Source of the DNA: Boothiomyces macroporosus
Lineage: Eukaryota; Chytridiomycota; Chytridiomycetes; Rhizophydiales; Terramycetaceae
DNA: 64,000 nucleotides
Direction of reading: 5' to 3'
NCBI GenBank assembly: GCA_027604185.1
Contig: JADGKB010000022.1
Span: 85,335-149,334 of the forward strand
The notes under the pieces are model-generated. The model had not been told where the DNA came from, searched no databases, and saw only the letters and a program-made list of their open reading frames with translations. Shown here piece by piece: positions 22,411 to 32,450 of this stretch. Positions within the stretch are counted from its first letter, which is position 1; each line of letters opens with the position of its first letter. A program made the translations under genes and the position numbers.

Positions 22411-24151
22411 ATGGAAGAAATCGAACCAAGAAAAATCAAAAGGACAATCAGACAGATAAAATCAAAGCTGAAATCTTTAAAGACGTCAATAGAACAGCGA
22501 CCGTCAGAAAAAGAAAAGATTCTGCTGACGTTCAAGTCAAAACAACCAACTTTAAAATTTGCTTCACCTTCACGTAGATCTATAATTGGATTGAAAGATG
22601 CTTTTCAAGATATTATTGGTTATCGGATTTAATTTAGATAAACTATGGGAAAATAACGAAATTGATCTGGGAAGATTATCTTCATTTGCAGTGGGAAAGA
22701 TAATGAATTATTATAATGAATTCAACCAAGAGGAAGTTTATGAGCTGATTCCGATATATTTGAAAAAGTTTGTTTTATTCCAGCATATCATAAGGTAAGG
22801 ATATCTAACCTTAGGTAAATATACATTAATATAGTATAATTGTACACGAGTGTCCCATTCCTGCAATACTACTAAGCTTGGGGAATTTGTGCCTGGAAAG
22901 AAAGGCCGTGGACCAAGGATTCCAATTAATCAAATCATACTGGTTGAAAACGAGAAATCTAAACAAGCTGGACAGTAAGCAAATATTGTCACTATCCAAG
23001 AAACATCAATACGAAGGTAACTGGCTAAGTTTTTTGATATCCTTGTTTAAAAAGAACAAGGAGTACAAATTGTTTGACATGGTTGGACAGGAGAATCATT
23101 TGTATGTCTTGAATCAGCTATTTTTGCTACAGGAATACGATACAGTTTTGGAGAGAATTGTATTGATTGAAAAAAACAAGACAGATAATTATCAGCTGGA
23201 TGATAGGTACCAAATTAATAAGGAAAATATTTTGGAATTCATGAGGAAAATATCAAATCATATAGAGAGTGATAGGAGTGAGGCGTTTGTTGTTTATTTA
23301 AAATCTTTTGATTTAAACAAGTATAGAAACGCAAGGATGATGGCTAAAATTGAAGTTGACTATGATTATTTGACCAATTTTGATTTTGATTTGTTTGACA
23401 TCAACACCATATGTGAACATATCCATTATTTATTAGAATCTGAACAGGATATTTCACTGTCAGAAAGAAAGCAATTGGAAAATCTAAATTTGTTGTTGAA
23501 TATTTATCTGGCGAATAATCTTCGATTATCAGACAACCCTGTGCTAGATCTTAATCGTATTGAAGGTTCTATTAGTAAACTGCAGTCATCTGATAGCCAA
23601 TGGTTACATTTGTTAACATTAGGAAGTTTGAACCATTGATTGACAGCTGGATATCATGTACACCAATGAAACCAAAGCCGCGAATGTATACATCTCTTAA
23701 TGAAATTATTGATTTAACCAAAAAAGAGCTATTCAAGACACCACAGAGTGATAGGAGAACAAAAGATGAATTAATTGCCACACCGTGTGAAACACCTGTT
23801 AAAATGAATGGCTCTTTTCCAAAGATTGAATCCCCTGCAAAACCAATTGAATCAGACCAATATTCAAATGAACCAATATTTAGTACTGAAATCAAGAAAT
23901 CAAGAGATCTTCTAGCAACACCAAAGAAAGATTCTCAAGTAAACCAGTCTAATGAATTCACAACTCCAATTAAATACAATTTATTTGCTTACTGCGATGA
24001 AAATGATTTTGATCCATTGACTGCACCAATAGATCGAAAAAGAAAAGAAAACCAAAGCACACCTTCGCTAAAGAAACTTAAACAATCAAAGGAAAGGTAC
24101 CGCAAGCCACTCTTTATTCAAAACGAGAGTGAAGATGAGCTTTTAAAATAA
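22411..24151 (+). CDS. Unknown nuclear-type protein, possibly ELYS-like helical domain
   Basis: This protein of about 550 residues starts MEEIEPRKIKRTIRQ, a basic N-terminus. Residues about 60-400 are an alpha-helical solenoid (LKKFVLFQHIIS..HECPIPAILLSLGNLCLERKAVD, then FQLIKSYWLKTRNLNK), reminiscent of the ELYS-like nucleoporin domain; that link is tentative. The C-terminal 180 residues are Ser/Thr/Pro-rich with repeated ATP(C/K)/ TP motifs and basic clusters (RKRKENQSTPSLKKLKQSK), a likely CDK-regulated nuclear tail. Introns: 22619-22637 (19), a 40-nt compound intron 22795-22834 made of two 20-nt units, and 23603-23622 (20). The stop lies 5 bp from the twinfilin stop. It shares a promoter with XPF. 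Confidence 0.6.
22795..22834 (+). other. Compound 40-nt intron: two 20-nt intron units back to back
   Basis: The frame requires removal of exactly 40 nt between HII(S) and IIVHECPIP. The 40 nt split cleanly into gtaaggatatctaaccttag (22795-22814) and gtaaatatacattaatatag (22815-22834). Each half has its own GTA start, branch-like CTAAC or TTAAT, and terminal TAG, so there is a zero-length exon between them. The two halves are only loosely similar, so the duplication is old or they were independent insertions. Confidence 0.75.
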
Positions 24152-24156
24152 AGAGT

Positions 24157-25077
24157 TTATTTTCTACCTGGTTTTGCAGGTCTGCTAAATGCCTTTGGTT
24201 TTTCCACTACTACTTCTTCAAGAGAAATCTCATCCACAGAGTCGCCTTCAAACCTCTTTTCAATCTTGCCAACAATTTCTTCCAATTGCTGTAAAATAGT
24301 TTGTCTTGACGCGGCGTACAACATTCTACTCTTTATTGGAGTATCTGGCGGAGAAATGAAGGCAAATACTAGATTAGTAAATATTACGTTTCGGAGAATT
24401 GCTGTATAGAAAGAATGGTCCTTTATGATTAAATTCCATCGATTCTTCAACTGATAGCAAATCAGTGGTTTCGTTTTCTATTCTCAACAATACTATTTTC
24501 CCCTTTAGAGCATCGATTGCTTTTTGAGTTAGAGGAAAGCTTATCCCAGCAGTATTAGTTGATCTGGTGGACATACCAATTGCGCTAGAAGCCTAGTAAA
24601 TTATAAATTACTTGCTGAAGGTCAATCTTGATTTTCTCTCGTTCAGAGTCAGTCAATGGCTTTGCTGATTGACTAACGAGATGCTTATCAATTCCCTCTT
24701 CAGTCAACTCTGCAGGAGTGGTAGCGTATATGAATTCGGCGATCCTGTTTTCTCCTATTCCTATTATTAGAATCTGTTCCAAATTGATTTTGAAAAGAAA
24801 TACCTTTCAACAGTGCTTGTTTTGAAGAGGCATACATCATCTTATCCCTCACTAGCGAACCATCCGGGACGTACTGGAACAAAAACCAATCCTTGTCCTT
24901 GAACAGAATAAAGCAAATCTGATCCAGTAGTTTCGCAACATCTCCTAAAGATCCATTCAAAGATCGCTTTGGAATAAGTTGTTCGTTCTCAATAGTAATC
25001 TGGATAATGCTTGTATCTGAATTTACCAAGTTTAGTAATTCTTGAGTTGGTTGGATTCCCGATTGAATGCTGCTCAT
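24157..25077 (-). CDS. Twinfilin, actin-monomer binding, two ADF-H domains
   Basis: Twinfilin sequesters ADP-actin monomers and caps filaments. The protein has about 280 residues, shorter than animal twinfilin (~350). ADF-H domain 1 begins MSSIQSGIQPTQELLN and has TIENEQLIP and the actin-binding helix DGSLVRDKMMYASSKQALLK. The linker region is LTEEGIDKHLVSQ followed by PLTDSEREKIKIDL. ADF-H 2 begins GISFPLTQKAIDALKG and has FISPPDTPIKSRMLYAASRQ. The tail VEKPKAFSRPAKPGRK matches the conserved twinfilin C-terminal tail that binds capping protein and lipids. Introns: 24761-24803 (43 nt, unusually long here), 24593-24611 (19) and 24369-24387 (19). The reconstruction depends on the 43-nt intron restoring KGIGENRIAEFIYATTPAEL. 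Confidence 0.9.
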
Positions 25078-25463
25078 GTGAAAAATATTACCTCCACAAT
25101 AACTGTTTGAGTTCACTGTCGCAGAGTAACTATAAAATAAAGTCGTTACTTTTACCAGTCACTGAACATTCTAGTTCAGGCTGACGAGAACCAGACCCAC
25201 ATTCCATTTTGTAATTGTTCAGTTTACTCTACAGGATTACCTCTGGCACTTTAAGACATTCGAGATCTCCTCTATCAGGTACTACCACAGCGATCAACCC
25301 CAGCATCAAGTTGAATTATTTGCGGCAAGGAGAAACCGTAATGACATGGTACCAATGCCAACATTTAGCTGAATCAATTGTGGCAAGTGTTGCTCTTACT
25401 GTTTGCACATGATTTCTATCCAAACATAAAAGTTTAATTTTTTTCCATTTTTTCAAGATCAGA
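25078..25463. other. Intergenic region with one small uncertain ORF
   Basis: This gap separates the twinfilin start (minus) and the pinin start (plus). A plus-strand ORF at 25215-25412 (about 65 residues, starting MFSLLYRITSGTLRHSRSP) has an N-terminus that would pass as a mitochondrial presequence, and it contains a hydrophobic stretch near the end (SIVASVALTVC). It could be a small mitochondrial membrane protein, but I recognise no family. No repeat or RNA gene was seen. Confidence 0.3.
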
Positions 25464-26012
25464 ATGGAATCTGACAGTCAGCAAGATGGCACCATTGAAA
25501 GCGCTCAGGATAGTAACATTGAAAGCGGACAACAAGAGACAGTGGACAGCAATATGGAATCAGAGCAAAACAACAGCCAACAAACCCAAGATTCCGAAGA
25601 AAAGGAAATTAAAAAAGTAAATAGCAACAAGATTGAAAAGAAAAGAAACCAAAGATTATTCGGATCTCTGCTGGGGACGCTTTCCAAGTTCAAAAAGGAA
25701 ACTTCTACCTTGACCGAAGCCCAGCTTAAACGAATGGAAAAGGAAAAACTAATCGCATTGAAATTGCAGCAAGAGAAGGAGGAATCAAACAAGGAATTGC
25801 AAGAAAAAGAAAAGATGTTGGAAGAAAAGAAACAAAAAGAACGAGAAATGGAATTATTAAAGAAAGAACAGGAACAAAAAGAACTATTAAAAAGACAATT
25901 GGAAAGGAAGCAAAAACGAAAAAAGATTGTAGAGCAGTATGAGCTCCACCTTCAAGGGTTCCTAAAGACTGAAAAGCATCCGCAGATATATTTTTTACCC
26001 AATAAAGTATAA
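25464..26012 (+). CDS. Pinin-like splicing/exon-junction-associated protein
   Basis: This is an intronless 182-codon gene. Residues 1-45 are acidic and Gln/Ser-rich with repeated 'IES' triplets. The pinin/SDK/MemA core starts near residue 62 with RNQRLFGSLLGTLSKFKKE, matching the family 'RRFGxLLGTLxKFKxE' block. A long Lys/Glu coiled coil follows, and the closing motif FLKTEKHPQIYFLPNKV corresponds to the family '(F/Y)IRTKTxPxLFYxPxxM'. Pinin links splicing, the exon-junction complex and transcription in the nucleus. The protein is much shorter than animal pinin because the C-terminal Ser/Arg region is absent. Its presence is fitting in a genome with unusual introns, but no functional link is shown. 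Confidence 0.88.
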   Translation: MESDSQQDGTIESAQDSNIESGQQETVDSNMESEQNNSQQTQDSEEKEIKKVNSNKIEKKRNQRLFGSLLGTLSKFKKETSTLTEAQLKRMEKEKLIALKLQQEKEESNKELQEKEKMLEEKKQKEREMELLKKEQEQKELLKRQLERKQKRKKIVEQYELHLQGFLKTEKHPQIYFLPNKV

Positions 26013-26349
26013 TTACTCTTACGTTGATATTGGATTCGAAAGAGACTAAACAGGACACATATTATCGTAGATGAATTCTACTCTGAGTCTACTAGGATTT
26101 ATTCGCGCTAATTTTATAGCAACTCTAGCACCGAGTAGTTATGGTCTCAAGTTCTTTATAAACTTTACAGCATTTTAAAACAAGAATACTAAAAATGGCC
26201 CAAAATGAATATTTAAACACCATCTAAAGAATCAGCTTTTCTAAAAAAAAGAAAAGAAAAATACATGGGTATAACCCTACGTGTGGCGCTGAGGGTTGTG
26301 CCTTGCGAAAAAGTATAAAAGGCACCCAAAACTCCAAAAAAAACAAAAT

Positions 26350-27684
26350 ATGGCAACCAATCCGGCGCATTTCCAGGCGGTTCTGAAGCATTTCCTATCA
26401 AATTTGAAACAGCCTTTCCAGATTCATGACGGTGTTACTGTCCATTTAGATGAAAATTTGTTAACTGATATTTTATCTTGTTGGGATACATTTGATTCAA
26501 ATACCAAAGCGGGTTTTTTGCATTCTCTTTTGCCTAGAAAGAGAATGACAGATCAGATTAAGCCTATCGCGGAACAAGTATTTGTTTTTTGATATAGATT
26601 ATCTCTAAAAGTGCACAGGACAATTATTATATATCATTATTATCAAATTTAATGCGGACAATTCCAACCACCGGATTTTTGGATTTGTCCAGCTTAGAGG
26701 ATGAGAAATTAGCAGAGTTTTTCAAAATCAAAGTTGAACCAAACTTATATCCCGAGGAAACACTGTATTTATCAAAAGCGGTAGTTGAGCAAATATATCA
26801 TGCAAGAGCGTCTACACCATTAGTAAAGTTTAAAGCAGAATACAAATTTCCCTCTTTGGAAGAAAGATTGAAATCTTACAAACCTCAAGTAGAACCAGCG
26901 AGACCAGTTACTCCCCCTATACCACCAAATGTTCAACAAAGAAGGGCACCTTCTATCTTTATACCCACAAATACAAAAACTACAACGTTTAGGCGAGCAC
27001 CCGTTAGTGCGGGAATGTCTAAAGGACTAATGAAAGAAAATAGAGTAAAGATTCTGGATTTAGATGAAATCAAGTCTGTAAATGACAAACAGAAAGAAGC
27101 TCAAGAAATAATACAAAAAGAAAAAGAATCAAAGCTGGCACAGATGAAAAAAGAAAAGGAGGAAAAGGAGCAAATGAAGAGAGAGGCACGCGAACTAAAG
27201 ATGCAAGAAATGGAGGAAAAGAAAAGGAAAAGAGAGTTGGCAGATGAGGAAAAGAGAAAGGAAAGAGAAGAGAAAAAGAAAAGAAGAACGTCTGAAAGCG
27301 ACTGTAAGTTATTGCTAATCAAGTACCTTCAACAAAAAAACAAAAGCCATCTCCCAAAAACTCGCCAACTTTTTCAAATATGCATACATCGCCAACTCAA
27401 ACAAAGCCTCCTGTTGCGAAATCAAATAGTAATGTGGACCAAGTGTTGGAAGGAGCGGATTTGATTACCCCACAAGAAAGGGAAATAATCACGATATTTT
27501 TAACTGGTAAATATGGTAAATTGGTATTAATGAAGCTGTTCAAAACAAAGAGGAAACTATTAAGCTAAGCGAGAGAGTATACTTGGATAATGGAGTCAAG
27601 AAACGCGAAAGTTTTTATATTATTTTAGATTATTCCACGAGCAAGTGGAAAAAAGTCAAACGTACAAAGATAGATAGGGATTAA
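26350..27684 (+). CDS. Negative elongation factor A (NELF-A) homologue
   Basis: NELF-A is a subunit of the NELF complex, which stabilises promoter-proximal paused RNA polymerase II. Protein of about 424 residues: an N-terminal helical domain with SLLPRKRMTDQIKPIAEQII and LLSNLMRTIPTTGFLDL, matching NELF-A 'LPRRTVDEMK..FPDTGSLNL'; then a proline-rich linker; then the hallmark ENRVKILDLDEIKSVND (human 'RGVKLLDISEL'); then a very Lys/Glu-rich helix. The C-terminal domain ends KLSERVYLDNGVKKRESFY and DYSTSKWKKVKRTK, matching the human 'IKLSEH..FEMNYATGQWTRFKKYK' ending. Introns: 26578-26597, 27304-27323 and 27516-27535 (20 nt each). For the last, a 29-nt alternative 5' site (27507) keeps the same frame. 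Confidence 0.87.
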
Positions 27685-27770
27685 TTGTTAATATATTTTT
27701 TAATTTGCATATAAACTACACGTACTTTTACTTTGCAGGCATGTCTCATTGGGCTGCAATTTGATTGTTT

Positions 27771-27989
27771 TCATTGTTTCCTTTGCAAATCACAACCCAC
27801 AAGAAAAATGTCAAAAAAACCCGTTAATAAGGATTTAATATCTTCGCCAGTGGGATTCAGGTAGCCTACGAGTAATCCAGTCATGTAACTCATTTGGAAA
27901 AACAGGGTACAAAAAAGAAGAGCAAAGAAAATCTTCGAGATATTCAATCTCCAACACTTGGGGAGAAAGTCAAATCTGTGCAGTAACAT
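27771..27989 (-). CDS. Small hydrophobic protein of unknown function
   Basis: This 72-residue ORF starts MLLHRFDFLPKCWRLNIS. It has one clear TM helix (KIFFALLFCTLFFQMSYMTG) and a second weaker hydrophobic stretch (LLTGFFDIFLVGC). The short basic N-terminus before the TM could be a signal anchor. The start codon is 25 bp from the divergent NDR-kinase start, consistent with the shared-promoter spacing seen at XPF. A short intron could extend the 3' end. I recognise no family. Confidence 0.45.
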   Translation of the reverse strand: MLLHRFDFLPKCWRLNISKIFFALLFCTLFFQMSYMTGLLVGYLNPTGEDIKSLLTGFFDIFLVGCDLQRKQ

Positions 27990-28014
27990 CCATTAATTAA
28001 GGAGTCTATCGTCA

Positions 28015-29728
28015 ATGGAAAATCTAAAGTTAGTGGATTTACAGTCTCCAAGTAATTCATACTAACCCAGCCGAGTCTATTGAACAAGTAACCACCGATA
28101 TTTCCCCAAATGAGAAAGGTTTGTGAAAATTAATCAGATGTACCAATCCAACAACAGCCTAAAGAATCAATGCTACAGAAATTGAAAACAATCAACAAGA
28201 AAAAAGAAGTCAAACTAGACAGATCAAAGATTTCTGGACCAGCAAACTTTAGGTAGGCAATTACTTACTAGTCATATTCACCATGCAAATAATTCCACAG
28301 AAGCCCAAGAAATGCTCAAACTGTAATTTAATGCTAACAAGCGAACCTCCTCAAGAAGAAGAAAAATCGATATTTTCAAAGAGGTTGGAAACTGCAATCA
28401 ATCAAATATTTTCTATTACTACGAGAAAGTCGAGAAAGAAGGCTTTATCAATCAAGATGAAGCAAACACCGGATCCTTTGGAAAAGAAACTTTTGAAGCA
28501 AGAGTTCTTGATGAGAGAATCTGTAACTTCAATGAAGAAAACACAGAAAATGTCAATAGATGACTTTGAAGTGCTGAAAACAATTGGTATATCAACGTTG
28601 ATGTAGGTCATGGCGGATTTGGAGTAGTGCGATTAGTTAGAGAGAAAAGTACAGGGGAAATATTCGCAATGAAATCCTTGACGAAACAATTGACTTTGGA
28701 AAAACATCAAGAGGGGCATGTCAAAGCTGAGAGAACTATTCTATCGGCAGCATCTGAGCTGGGAGAATGGATTGTCAAATTAATGTATTGTTTCCAAGAC
28801 AAAGAGTTTCTATACTTTGTGTTAGAGTACATGCCTGGTGGCGATCTGTTGAATCTATTGATCAAACGAGACATATTCCCAGAAATGTTTGCACGCCATT
28901 ATTTTGCAGAAATCGTTATGGCTATTGAAGAAGTACATAAATTAGGAATGATTCATAGGGATGTTAAAGTAATTGTAGTTAATTTAGCCTGATAATTTCT
29001 TGTTTGATGCTTCTGGACACTTGAAAATTGCTGATTTTGGATTAGCGGCCGATACTAGAGGAGCTATTGATGATATTTCATTGCCAGATAACTTGGAAAT
29101 CAGTTCTACTGAAATACATAGTGAGAAAAGAGATAGGAAACAAACAGCTTATTCTGTAGTTGGTACGAATGATTATGTAGCCCCAGAGGTGTTACTTGGG
29201 AAGGGCTACGACAAGTCGTGTGATTGGTGGTCGGCTGGTGTCATCTTGTTTGAAATGCTATTTGGATATCCGGCATTTTCATCTTCTAACGGTACAATTA
29301 CAAAAAAAAAGATTTTAAACTGGGAGAAAACGCTTGTTTTACCGCCAAATCCAGTTGTGTCTGAAGAAGCCAAAGACTTGATCCGCAAACTAATTTGCGC
29401 AGCAGAAAACAGGTTGGGTGGTAAAGTACTGAAAATACCGTCAGCCGACCCAGAGGCTTTAGTTGCTAGTATGATGGAGGATGGAGATGCGCGGGATATT
29501 AAAGATCATCCGTGGTTTGAGGGCTTTGACTGGGAAGATTTGCAATTAGCCACACCACCATTTATTCCGCAGCTTCAAGAAAAGACAGATACTTCTCACT
29601 TTGACGAAATTGATCAAGAGCGTATAAATTTGATGATGAAGACGGATGACTTGGACTCGTATGACGCTCGGGCCGCGTTTGAAGGGTTTACTTATATTCC
29701 CTCAAAGGGTCGCTTGAATGTTGAATAA
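28015..29728 (+). CDS. NDR/LATS-family AGC protein kinase
   Basis: This Ser/Thr kinase belongs to the NDR (Cbk1/Orb6/Dbf2) group, which with Mob proteins controls polarity, cytokinesis and morphogenesis. The N-terminal extension is basic (TRKSRKKALSIKMKQT), a plausible Mob-binding region. Kinase motifs: TIGHGGFGVVRLVREK (Gly loop), IFAMKSL (VAIK Lys), MIHRDVKPDNFLFD (catalytic loop), KIADFGLAAD (DFG), and YSVVGTNDYVAPEVL with the NDR activation-segment position. There is an AGC C-tail and hydrophobic motif AFEGFTYIPSKGR. Six introns: 28052-28070, 28119-28137, 28253-28271, 28323-28341, 28587-28606 and 28969-28987 (19-20 nt). The last lies inside HRDVK|PDN, so the catalytic loop needs splicing. 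The Asn-Asp 'GTNDY' (usually GTPDY) is a minor variation. Confidence 0.92.
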
Positions 29729-29845
29729 ATCAATAATCTGATCTCTTGGTATTGTTATATTATTTTCAGTAGAGTATTTTTAATGTTGAGCCCACGCTCC
29801 AGCCACACTTGTAAATATTTGTAAGCCAAAGTTATCGAGTTTAAA

Positions 29846-32302
29846 ATGAATTATGATACACCGCCAATATATCTCACGAGCGCGCAGGCTGAGAAGGGCA
29901 GCAAGCTACTATGGGAGATGGTGGGGGCACTGTTGGTATTCATTGCAGCGTACTTTTTCGTTGAATTGATATTCCCAAAGTTCTTTTCAAAGAATGAAGA
30001 AGTCAAAAAGAAAGTATTCGGAAACTAATTCAGAAATTACTAAAGGATATAGAAGCTTCCGATAAATTTGTCGTCAACTTTCATGATTTGATAAAGACTG
30101 TTTTCAATCCAGCGATAGTTCCAAAGGAATTGATGGACAAGCCTTCCAAATTCATTCCGTGGGGGTTTCTAGTACTGTGGGTGATTTCAATTATTGTGAT
30201 TCAGGCGGGGCTGAACACGATATCTGTTGCAAACCCAGCAAATAGAAATGACACCGCCATTCAGGTTGGATTAATCATGTACTTTGTATCATTGATCGGG
30301 TATTACTTGTCCAGATGTTTTTCGTATTACAAGAGTAAGACAATGACTGATATAGTGAAGACTGATATGAAAAAGAAAGCGCAGGCGCACCAGAAAAGAG
30401 ATCCAAGGGGTTCCAATAACGATATGGTTTCTATGGAACGGCAATCTTCTGTTGACTCTGGTATCCCAACTCTATCTCATCATTCCGATGAAGCAGATAG
30501 TGACTTTGACGGGCAGTTTAGTTACAAGCGAAGAGTCAAACACATTACACCAGTGATAGAAAAAATCGATTTGATTCCTTACAATGCAATCCAGCTGTTT
30601 GTTATTGTTACAGAGTTCGTGCAATTGGGTTCGTTTCCTATTCGAGACTTGTTTAGGTCTATAGTCTTTCTGCAAAGTATGCAGCGCCAATCAGAAGCGG
30701 CATCCAAGAATTTCGTTGACAATATTCGATCTTTCTTTGCAGTATTTGCTACCGGAACTTCATCAAACGATGTGGACTACATCAAATTTATCATTTGCTG
30801 GTGGATAACGATCATTGGTGTATGCACTGCTATTTTGTTCACAATAGTTCAATACCTGTTGAATTGGGAAACAGCAGCAGATTTAATTTCCATTAAATAT
30901 CAAAAAGAAATCAAAAAGTTTATTACTGGCCCATGGATAGTTTTATTCTTGCCGCTAATCAACCTCAGCTACTTGATTATATTGAATTCCTTTTTGGAGC
31001 CACTGAGTTGCTTGTCAAGCAATACTACTCCTATATGGTACCTTGTACTAACTCTAGGCCCTCGACCTTTGACAATTTGTCTCAAGGACAACAAGACAGA
31101 ATCCAAGAGTGTGCAGGGATTTACCAATATCAACCTACTATGAATTCGTGGTATTCGCTAGCTGGTTTTACTATGGCATATTTGCTATTAACTCTTTGCC
31201 GGTAACTAATATTAATTGTAGAACTGCTCAAGAGCCTAAAGCACAGAATGGCATAGTTTGCTACACTTCTAGGTCGGAATTATTCACCAAGAACGGCTCA
31301 ATTATCTTGCTGCTGTTGTATGCACTTTCTCCTACTCCGGATTCCGCCACAGTTCGAGGTGTATTAGCGTGCTTCATAGTATGCTTAATGATTGGGTACA
31401 ATGTAGTTTTTGGCTCCACATACAATGTTTGGGTTAACATGATTCGAACACTGTTTTACCTCGCGATTTTGTGGATGTGTGCAGTTGTAACTTATTACAC
31501 CCAGCCTTCAAATTCAAGTACACTATTCCAAGCAGGTTCTTCTGTTTGGGGTACAATATTTTGGGGATGGCTAATTATTTGGGTACTGTATGTTGCCCTA
31601 TATTTTGGTTTCATTCGCAAATGGGAGCTGTCTTGTGAATTAAAAACGCTTCGTAGAAATTCAAGCTCTACCAGTCTCAATAACGACCCAGCTTTGACTT
31701 TGAATACGTCCCAACGGTCTAGAACTATGAATCCTGCTTCAGTTTCTAATACGTTGAATACGTCATCTACCTCTTCCACAATCAAAAGTGATTCTACCGT
31801 TGAAATTGGGATGAAGCGGCTACATGGTCCTCGGCCAATGAATCCAGACATGATTACGAACCGAAATGATACACTCAACTTTAACATGCAAGGCGAGAAA
31901 AAAGCAATTTCAATTCATTCAAATAACTCTAACACTTCAATCTCAAAAGCAGCGGAAACAGTAGTGAATAAACAGACTCTCAACGAAAGCAGTATTGCAG
32001 TAGTGCAATCTGAAAAATGGCAACCGGTAGATCATTCAATAGTGGCACCGACAACTACCACAGAGGGACATACTCTCTCATCAATTGAAAGTAGAAGACC
32101 ATCAGAACATGCCATTGTCAGTAACATCACTAGCCCAAATAGTGATAGACAAGCAAGGAAGCTAATGGGTCCTCGGGCAATGAATTTCAACAATCCTGTG
32201 GTTTTAAACCTTTCGAGCGTTGCTCAACCCCCGGTAAGTGATTCGAATGCCAATGAAACTTCAACACCAAGCACAAAAGAAAGTAGAGAAAATATTGTAT
32301 AA
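29846..32302 (+). CDS. Polytopic membrane protein D' (second copy of D/E module)
   Basis: Paralogue of the gene at 5005-6854, with the same TM layout: N-terminal TM (LLWEMVGALLVFIAAYFFVE), KPSKFIPWGFLVL, LIMYFVSLIGYYLSRC, FPIRDLFRS, GPWIVLFLPLINLSYLI, SSNTTPIWPSTF, RSELFTKNGSIILLLLYAL and YNVVFGSTYN. It differs by an inserted charged loop (about residues 175-215) and a much longer Ser/Thr/Asn-rich tail carrying two copies of the tail motif, LHGPRPMNPDM and LMGPRAMNFNN. Introns: 30014-30033, 31038-31057 and 31202-31221 (20 nt each). The third matches the intron at the same place in D; the second is absent from D. The prominin-like paralogue follows 148 bp downstream. Confidence 0.78.
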
Positions 32303-32450
32303 TAAACCTATCCAGAATAACCAACGCGGTGAATTTCAATTTATTATTGGTTTAAGCAAGGGGCTGAGTAGTATTCGTTGATGTCATTCATGCTTTACGC
32401 GATTAATTTTAGAAATAATCTTTCCATTCTCATTCCTTTTGATTAATTCA

